This document shows, in pieces, positions 27,854-32,313 of a stretch of 32,313 nucleotides of DNA. A program made the translations under genes and the position numbers. The DNA lies in contig JAUYPI010000004.1 of the NCBI GenBank assembly GCA_030697645.1, positions 65,141-97,453 on the forward strand, written 5' to 3'. Source of the stretch: a bacterium (GTDB lineage: Bacteria; Patescibacteriota; Minisyncoccia; Phycocordibacterales; VMGT01). Position 1 is the first letter of the stretch. The number at the start of each line of letters is the position of its first letter. The notes beneath the pieces were generated by a model, which was given only the letters and a program-made list of their open reading frames with translations, made no database searches and had not been told where the DNA came from.

Positions 27854-29035
27854 TTACGGCAAAAATTGTTTGAGCCAGTCGAGGAGTTTGTTTTTGGCGC
27901 GGCGGGCGACGCGGATACCCATGGGCTCCTCGTCGCTCTCTGCGGCAAGCCCCCAGAGGCATAGGCCATAGGCCACGGACCACGTGGTATCTCGGAGTTC
28001 ACCCTGTGTGTTTCCAGGCAGGTTCGGCACCGCGACGCGCGAGGGGAGGCGGAGCGCGTTTTTCGCGAGCTCTTCAATAGACGCAAATGCCGAGCCGCCG
28101 CCGGTGATGAGGATTCCTGCGGGGAGTAAGCCGGCGCGGCCAATTTTTTTGAGGTGTGCTTCGATGAGCGCGAACATGTCGCTGAGCCGAGAGCGGATGA
28201 TTGTATGAAGCTCCCGCTCGGGGTAGGCGAGCGAGCCCGTGCCGCTGCGCTTCACTTCCTCGGCGTCTTCAAGTGATATTTTGAAGCCGAGCGCGATGTC
28301 GTTCGTGACGTCGGTCGAGCCGATAGGGAAGACGTGAAGCGAGATTGGGATGCCGCTCTCAAAGATCGCGATCGAGAGCGTCTCAGCACCGATGTTCGCG
28401 AGGACGCAACCCGCGATTTTCTGCGCTGAGGTGAGCGTCACGAAGCTTGCCGAGAGCGGCGAAGCCATCACGTCGAGCACTTCGACGCCTGCCTGTTCCA
28501 CCGCCTCGATGAGGTCGTTCACATGCTGCTCGAGCGCGGTAATAAAGAGAAGCTTTACCTCGAGTTTCATGCCGTGCATGCCGAGTGGCCTCCCGAGCAC
28601 CTCTCTGTTGTCAATTTTATACTGGAGCGGCACCGCGTGGATTACTTTGCGGTTTGCCGCAAGTGGCGCGGGGATATTATTCTCGGCGGCCTCGTGTGCG
28701 AGCTTGACGTCCACTTCAGTGATCTCGGAATCCGCGCGGGTGACAATGGTGCTACCGCTCGCGACAGCGCCTTCGAGCCCGACGCCGCCGACCGCAAGGT
28801 AGGCGCCGCGCACGGAGGTTTTGGCGGTGTGGTTGGCGGTGGCGAGTGCTGCGCGGACGCTCCGCACGACGTCGGGGATGTTGATGATGTAGCCGTGACG
28901 CAGGCCTTTCGACTCCGCGCTTCCGCGGCCGATGATGTGCGGCGCGCTCTTTCCCGGTACGCGCTCGGCAATCACCACGCGTACGTGGCGCGAGCCGATA
29001 TCAATTCCGGTGACGAGTGACGGACGGCGAGACAT
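27854..29035 (-). CDS. ftsA: Cell division protein FtsA
   Basis: This 393-aa actin-like ATPase tethers FtsZ to the membrane. ATP-binding motifs: 'VTGIDIGSRHVRVVIAE' (phosphate 1), 'GCVLANIGAETLSIAIFE' (phosphate 2), 'GILITGGGSAFASIEELA' (adenosine). Subdomain 1C is included ('IINIPDVVRSVRAALATA'). The C-terminal amphipathic helix 'ARRAKNKLLDWLKQFL' is the membrane-targeting sequence. ATG at 29035 is preferred because the conserved strand begins a few residues behind it; an in-frame upstream start at 29080 is inside ybeY. It overlaps the end of ybeY by 35 bp. No ftsZ is adjacent in the window. Confidence 0.93.
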   Translation of the reverse strand: MSRRPSLVTGIDIGSRHVRVVIAERVPGKSAPHIIGRGSAESKGLRHGYIINIPDVVRSVRAALATANHTAKTSVRGAYLAVGGVGLEGAVASGSTIVTRADSEITEVDVKLAHEAAENNIPAPLAANRKVIHAVPLQYKIDNREVLGRPLGMHGMKLEVKLLFITALEQHVNDLIEAVEQAGVEVLDVMASPLSASFVTLTSAQKIAGCVLANIGAETLSIAIFESGIPISLHVFPIGSTDVTNDIALGFKISLEDAEEVKRSGTGSLAYPERELHTIIRSRLSDMFALIEAHLKKIGRAGLLPAGILITGGGSAFASIEELAKNALRLPSRVAVPNLPGNTQGELRDTTWSVAYGLCLWGLAAESDEEPMGIRVARRAKNKLLDWLKQFLP

Positions 29036-29426
29036 AGTGCGCGATGAGCGTCTGCTCCAGTTTGTCCATTCTACGCCCATGTGCGAGTCCCTTCAAATGG
29101 AGCAATCCGTGGATAAACAGGGTAGCGACCATGGCGCGGTATGTTCGAGCGAAGCGCGGCGCATCCATCCGCGCCGCGCGTAGATTCAGCACGATCTCGC
29201 CTGCGCTCTCTCCGAGCGGAAACGAGAGCACGTTCGCTGACTTGTCCTTGCCGCGGTAGCGGCGGTTCAGCGCGCGAGAGCGCGCGTCGCCGACAAGAGC
29301 GACGCTGAGATCATAGCGCGCGCCAAGTACCTTCTCGGCAAGAGCGCGGTAGGGGAGCGGCGGCCGCTGCGAGCGGGTCGTATTGGCGAGAGAGAAAGGC
29401 ACAGGAGTCAAATTTTCAATTTTCAA
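29001..29426 (-). CDS. ybeY: Endoribonuclease YbeY (16S rRNA maturation)
   Basis: 141 aa. The zinc site is 'HGLLHLKGLAHG', matching HGxLHLxGxxH with all three His. Family motifs 'LNRRYRGKDKSANVLSFPL' and 'GEIVLNL' precede it. YbeY acts in 16S rRNA 3'-end processing and ribosome quality control. The start is unusual: TTG at 29426 lies in the AAAATTG repeat tract. An ATG at 29433 is out of frame by exactly one 7-bp repeat unit. The 3' end overlaps ftsA by 35 bp, so the two are co-transcribed. Confidence 0.9.
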   Translation of the reverse strand: MKIENLTPVPFSLANTTRSQRPPLPYRALAEKVLGARYDLSVALVGDARSRALNRRYRGKDKSANVLSFPLGESAGEIVLNLRAARMDAPRFARTYRAMVATLFIHGLLHLKGLAHGRRMDKLEQTLIAHYVSPSVTRHRN

Positions 29427-29534
29427 TTTTCATTGAATTTTCAATTCCTCAATTTTCAAACACGACGACGTTCGTCACTCAGTCATTGAAACATTGAAAA
29501 TTGATTGAAAATTGCAAAATTGAAAATTGGAAAT
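29411..29534. repeat. AT-rich palindromic repeat, TTTTCAA/TTGAAAA type
   Basis: The left arm (29411-29460) is made of AATTTTC units and the right arm (about 29483-29534) of GAAAATT units, an imperfect long inverted repeat. The centre 29461-29482 (CACGACGACGTTCGTCACTC) is GC-richer. It has the same layout as 23012-23162. It covers the space between the exonuclease gene and ybeY and includes the ybeY start region. It could be a transcript-end structure or a slippage-prone site. Confidence 0.65.
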
Positions 29535-29546
29535 TTTTTCTTGCAG

Positions 29547-30128
29547 CTACCACGGCATCGTCATGGTCATCGGCGCCGCGGCTGCAGCTGGCGCTTCCCA
29601 GCTTGAAACGTCGAGCGAGATTGAGCGCTTTTCGCCGCCAGTCTCGAAGGCAAGGGCGCCGTGCGACAGCGCGTGATCATAAAGTTCTTTCGTGATGCGC
29701 ACGTCGTCGAGGCAGTAGCGGCGGATTTTTTCGATCTCGCCCGTTCGCCACCAGCGGATCGCGTCCATGCCGTGCGCACTTTTATTTGTGCCAAGGGTTG
29801 CGTGCGCGAGCGCGTCGAGGCCGATGCGTCGTCCGAGGACACCCTCGACCTCGCGAAGGAGGTCGAGGGTGCGGAGCGAGCGAAGATTTCCGTGGTAGTA
29901 CTTGTCGAGAATCGGGATGTCGAAATGGATTATGTTGAAGCCGATGAGCAGGTCTGCGCGCTCGAGGATCGGCCAGAGTCGTGGCAACTCATCCTCAAGG
30001 AAGCTCTGGTAGGAGTCGGTCGCGCTCTCGTAGATCCCCACAAGGGAGAGATCGAGTGCTGCAGGGTCGCGTCGTCCAATGTCTTGAAACGAGTTTTTGG
30101 TTTCGAGATCAAGAACAATCTTTCTCAT
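29547..30128 (-). CDS. DEDD-type 3'-5' exonuclease (RNase H-like fold)
   Basis: 193 aa. Exo I 'VLDLETKNSF' with Asp7 and Glu9, Exo II 'LLIGFNIIHFDIPIL' with Asp, Exo III 'YCLDDVRITKELY' with the Tyr-x3-Asp of the DEDDy subclass. It resembles the RNase_H_2/YprB-like exonuclease group that acts on single-stranded DNA or RNA ends. The C-terminal ~25 residues (Ala/Pro/Met-rich 'APAAAAAPMTMTMPW') are not part of the fold. ATG at 30128 begins directly before the first strand. It is on the same strand as hisS and ybeY, separated from ybeY by the AT-rich palindrome. Confidence 0.87.
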   Translation of the reverse strand: MRKIVLDLETKNSFQDIGRRDPAALDLSLVGIYESATDSYQSFLEDELPRLWPILERADLLIGFNIIHFDIPILDKYYHGNLRSLRTLDLLREVEGVLGRRIGLDALAHATLGTNKSAHGMDAIRWWRTGEIEKIRRYCLDDVRITKELYDHALSHGALAFETGGEKRSISLDVSSWEAPAAAAAPMTMTMPW

Positions 30129-30222
30129 AAGTTCAACGCGTATTTTGTATATCGTATCTTGTATTTGGAACGAATTTAAGTTTCGCAGTCGTTATACAAG
30201 ATACAATGTATGAGCTTTTATA

Positions 30223-31548
30223 TTACATGTGGAGTTGTACTATTGCTCGAGCTAGTTCATGTTCCCGTAGCAGCGTTTCTTTCCCAGTCGCCAACTCTTT
30301 TATTTTGTATTGCTTCGTTTTCACCTCCTCCTCTCCGAAGCATAGGATGTACGGCACGCCGTCCTTCACAGCCTTTTTAATCTGGTCTCCAATTTTACGG
30401 CTGGTGTAGTCTACGACGGTGCGTACGCCAGCCGCCCGCAGGCTGCCGGCGAGCGTCGTCGCCTCCGCAAAAAAGCGATCGTCGAGGGGGCAAACACAAA
30501 GTTGCGCCACGGAGCTGCTGCGCAAGTCTTTCGGAAACAGTTGATACGTCTCAAGCACGTCGCGGATCGTAACGTCCCCCATGCCAAAGCCGACCGCGCG
30601 GACTCCCTCGACACCAAAGAGCGCGGTAAGGTCGTCATACCTGCCGCCGCCAAAGAGTGAGCGACGGTTCTCGCCGCCGGTGTCGAAGACCTCGAAAATC
30701 ATGCCGGTGTAGTAGTCGAAACCGCGCACGAGGTAGGGGTCGTGCTCGATATTTTCGATGCCGCGCGCGCGCAGTACCTCAAAAAGTTCACGGAAACCCT
30801 TGCCTTCCTCGGTTGCAAGGATCGTCTCTTGCACGCGCTCGTCCGTATAGCGATCAAGTATCACTCGCGCGAGCGTCGAGCCAACGATCTCGTCGAGCGC
30901 GGTTTCGTATTTTTCCACTTCGAGTTTGCCACGTTTGTCGAAGAGCGCGATGAGCTGTGCTGTTTTTTCCGGCTCAAGCGCGATCCCGCTATCGGCCGCG
31001 AGCTTCTCCAACACGCGCGGCACAATGCGGCGGTTGTTGAGCTTGATTGAGAACTGTTTTTGCGTGAGGCCGAATTCGAGGAGAATGCGTTGCGCGATTT
31101 CGATGATCTCGGCCTCGGCCGCAACGCCGCCTTCGCCGAGGTAGTCCACATTGAGCTGCCAGTGTTCGCGCAGCCGCCCTTTCTGCGGCCGCTCGTAGCG
31201 GAACATGTTGGCGATCGTGTACCAGCGTAGGGGAAGCGCGAGCTCGCGCCGCCGCCCTGCAACGAGGCGCGCGAGCGAGGGCGTCATCTCGGGCCGGAGC
31301 GCGACCTCCCTGCCGCCGCGGTCGGTAAATACATACATCTGCTCCCCTATGAGTTCCTCCCCCGACTTCGCGCGGTAGAGCTCGGCGGGCTCCAGCACCG
31401 AGGCGCTGTAGGCACTGTAGCCGAATGACTCGGCTACCCGCCGCATCACGCCAAATATATAGTTCTGCACCCGCTCGTCCTCCGGATAAAAATCCCGCAC
31501 GCCCTTGTAGGGGTCGGTGGAGAGTTTTTCGCGTTTCTTTTCGTGCAT
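30223..31548 (-). CDS. hisS: Histidine--tRNA ligase
   Basis: This 441-aa class II synthetase charges tRNA-His. Motif 1 region 'GVRDFYPEDERVQNYIFGVM', motif 2 'NMFRYERPQKGRLREHWQLN', the His-specific 'RGFDYYTGMIFEVF', motif 3 region 'RSLFGGGRYDDL' and 'AVGFGMGDVTIRDVLE'. The C-terminal anticodon-binding domain (about 345-441) is present ('VCPLDDRFFAEATTLAGSLRA'). The length is typical. The gene stands as its own unit between the zinc-ribbon gene and the exonuclease gene. Confidence 0.96.
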   Translation of the reverse strand: MHEKKREKLSTDPYKGVRDFYPEDERVQNYIFGVMRRVAESFGYSAYSASVLEPAELYRAKSGEELIGEQMYVFTDRGGREVALRPEMTPSLARLVAGRRRELALPLRWYTIANMFRYERPQKGRLREHWQLNVDYLGEGGVAAEAEIIEIAQRILLEFGLTQKQFSIKLNNRRIVPRVLEKLAADSGIALEPEKTAQLIALFDKRGKLEVEKYETALDEIVGSTLARVILDRYTDERVQETILATEEGKGFRELFEVLRARGIENIEHDPYLVRGFDYYTGMIFEVFDTGGENRRSLFGGGRYDDLTALFGVEGVRAVGFGMGDVTIRDVLETYQLFPKDLRSSSVAQLCVCPLDDRFFAEATTLAGSLRAAGVRTVVDYTSRKIGDQIKKAVKDGVPYILCFGEEEVKTKQYKIKELATGKETLLREHELARAIVQLHM

Positions 31549-31610
31549 GTTTCTGATTGTAGCGGAAAGAGGCGCGGGTCACAATGTGTGCCCTCGATTT
31601 ATCAAGGGGA

Positions 31611-31634
31611 AAGGCGATGCCGGAGCATCGCCTT
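31611..31634 (-). terminator. Hairpin between the zinc-ribbon gene and hisS
   Basis: AAGGCGATGC (31611-31620) and GCATCGCCTT (31625-31634) form a perfect 10-bp stem with a 4-nt loop, 19 bp after the zinc-ribbon stop. No U-tract follows on the minus strand (TCCCC), so termination strength is doubtful. Confidence 0.5.
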
Positions 31635-31652
31635 GTGCTGACTAAAAGTAAT

Positions 31653-32313
31653 TTATTTCACTCGGTTCCTCCTTCGGGTTTCCCGGGCTTTTTTTATCCC
31701 GCACAGTGGACAACCATGGCCTCGAATACGTGAGCTTCCCACCGCCTCCCACGGATACGCGCACTTCTTGCATACCCACTTGAGCTTCTTTTCTGTCTCT
31801 GCGACAACCTCATCCGCTGGCAGGTCGTTCTCAGGAGCGTATTCGGCAAACAGGTCGGGATACAGATATGCAAGAGAGTTTGATTTGTCGGGTTTGACAG
31901 CTTTGTTGTCGCAAGCACGGCAACCGTCACCCCGTGCGCGTTTATTTCCTGGAACTACCCACCTATACCCACATGTGTGACACTTCCATTTGAGTTTTGC
32001 CGAGGTGTGAGCGACAACCTCATCTGGTAGCTGTTCATTATCGTCGGCATAATCCTCAAGTAATTCTGGATACATGCGAGCGAGAGAATTGGACTTGTCG
32101 GGCTTGACAATGTGGTTGGCACAAGCTCGGCAGCTCTTACCTGCCACTCGATTACTTCCCATTGATTCCCATCTGTACCCGCATTTCTTGCAGACCCACT
32201 TTAGTTTTTTATTGGTCCCCGCGACCACCTGATCGGCTGGTAGCTCGTTATCATCAGCGTACTCGGCAACCAGATGCGGATGGGTATGCGCAAGAGAGTT
32301 CGATTTGTCGGGC
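31653..32313 (-). CDS. Zinc-ribbon (treble-clef, DUF4379-like) repeat protein, 5' end outside the window
   Basis: At least three repeats of 70 residues. Each has 'KLKWxCxxCxYxW', then 'GxxCxxC', then 'KPDKSNSLAxxYPxLxxxYAxxN.LPxxEVVA'. Two CxxC pairs per unit make a zinc knuckle. The frame is open to the window end, and the last visible codons (PDKSNSLAHTHPHLVAEYA) belong to a further unit, so the start lies beyond 32313. The C-terminus is basic (KKARETRRRNRVK). Proteins with this repeat occur in many bacteria and phages and are thought to bind nucleic acids or be tied to restriction-type nucleases; the function here is unknown. Near-identical repeat DNA allows unit-number variation. Confidence 0.82.
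   Translation of the reverse strand, partial: PDKSNSLAHTHPHLVAEYADDNELPADQVVAGTNKKLKWVCKKCGYRWESMGSNRVAGKSCRACANHIVKPDKSNSLARMYPELLEDYADDNEQLPDEVVAHTSAKLKWKCHTCGYRWVVPGNKRARGDGCRACDNKAVKPDKSNSLAYLYPDLFAEYAPENDLPADEVVAETEKKLKWVCKKCAYPWEAVGSSRIRGHGCPLCGIKKARETRRRNRVK

Noticed and set aside
1-32313. CRISPR array
   Set aside because: No set of regularly spaced identical repeats was found; the repeats seen are palindromes, short tandem units or MITE-like copies, and no cas gene is present.

Overview
The window most resembles a moderately GC-rich genome of the Candidate Phyla Radiation (Patescibacteria, Parcubacteria-like). This is inferred from the company of genes, since no rRNA or ribosomal protein is present. 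Pointers are a Sec11/SipW-type signal peptidase next to surface proteins with the 'SAYEAH' signal-peptide motif, tiny GIY-YIG genes, a UvrC without its C-terminal HhH part, SecA with a low-complexity insert, short intergenic AT-rich palindromes, and promoters whose -10 box lies only 6-7 nt before the start codon (leaderless mRNAs). TGA is used as stop.

Layout. 28-4215 (+): surface-protein operon: membrane-anchored beta-sandwich protein, Ser-His signal peptidase, 813-aa DNRLRE/lamin-tail protein, SdrD-B-like protein. 4346-4469: 124-bp MITE-like element. 4506-4868 small secreted protein; 4988-6412 short uvrC. 6492-7461 (-): two membrane-protein genes. 7629-8573: degenerate D-Ala-D-Ala-ligase-like ATP-grasp gene. 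8589-9059: a tRNA-Ala(UGC) gene split in its anticodon loop by a 400-bp insert that carries a GIY-YIG nuclease gene and an intact tRNA-Ala(UGC). 9143-15005 (-): prkA, yeaH-type VWA gene and spoVR, the conserved stress/sporulation kinase trio. 15299: tRNA-Ala(GGC), followed by a probable serine-recombinase remnant. 15682-16110: unknown gene.

16423-18308 (-): SOS operon lexA-dinB under a perfect palindromic LexA-type operator. Divergently, a leaderless SRAP (YedK/HMCES) reading frame stops after 19 residues and is followed by an AT-rich membrane-protein gene. 19347-20823 (-): three-gene operon of unknown function with a partial duplicate. 20912-21059 and 27671-27840: two copies of one MITE-like element, each with target-site duplication. 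21479-23631: SGNH hydrolase, metallo-beta-lactamase-fold protein, single-TM protein. 23814: 27-aa basic peptide. 23996-26701: secA, with a second SEC-C-like tail after its stop. 26884-27307: hicBA, with hicA frameshifted; 27336-27668: truncated peptidase S51 gene.

27854-31548 (-): housekeeping genes ftsA, ybeY, a DEDD exonuclease and hisS. 31653-end (-): zinc-ribbon repeat protein running off the window.

The strongest candidate for something undescribed is the tRNA-interrupting GIY-YIG element that brings a tRNA of the same specificity as the one it breaks.
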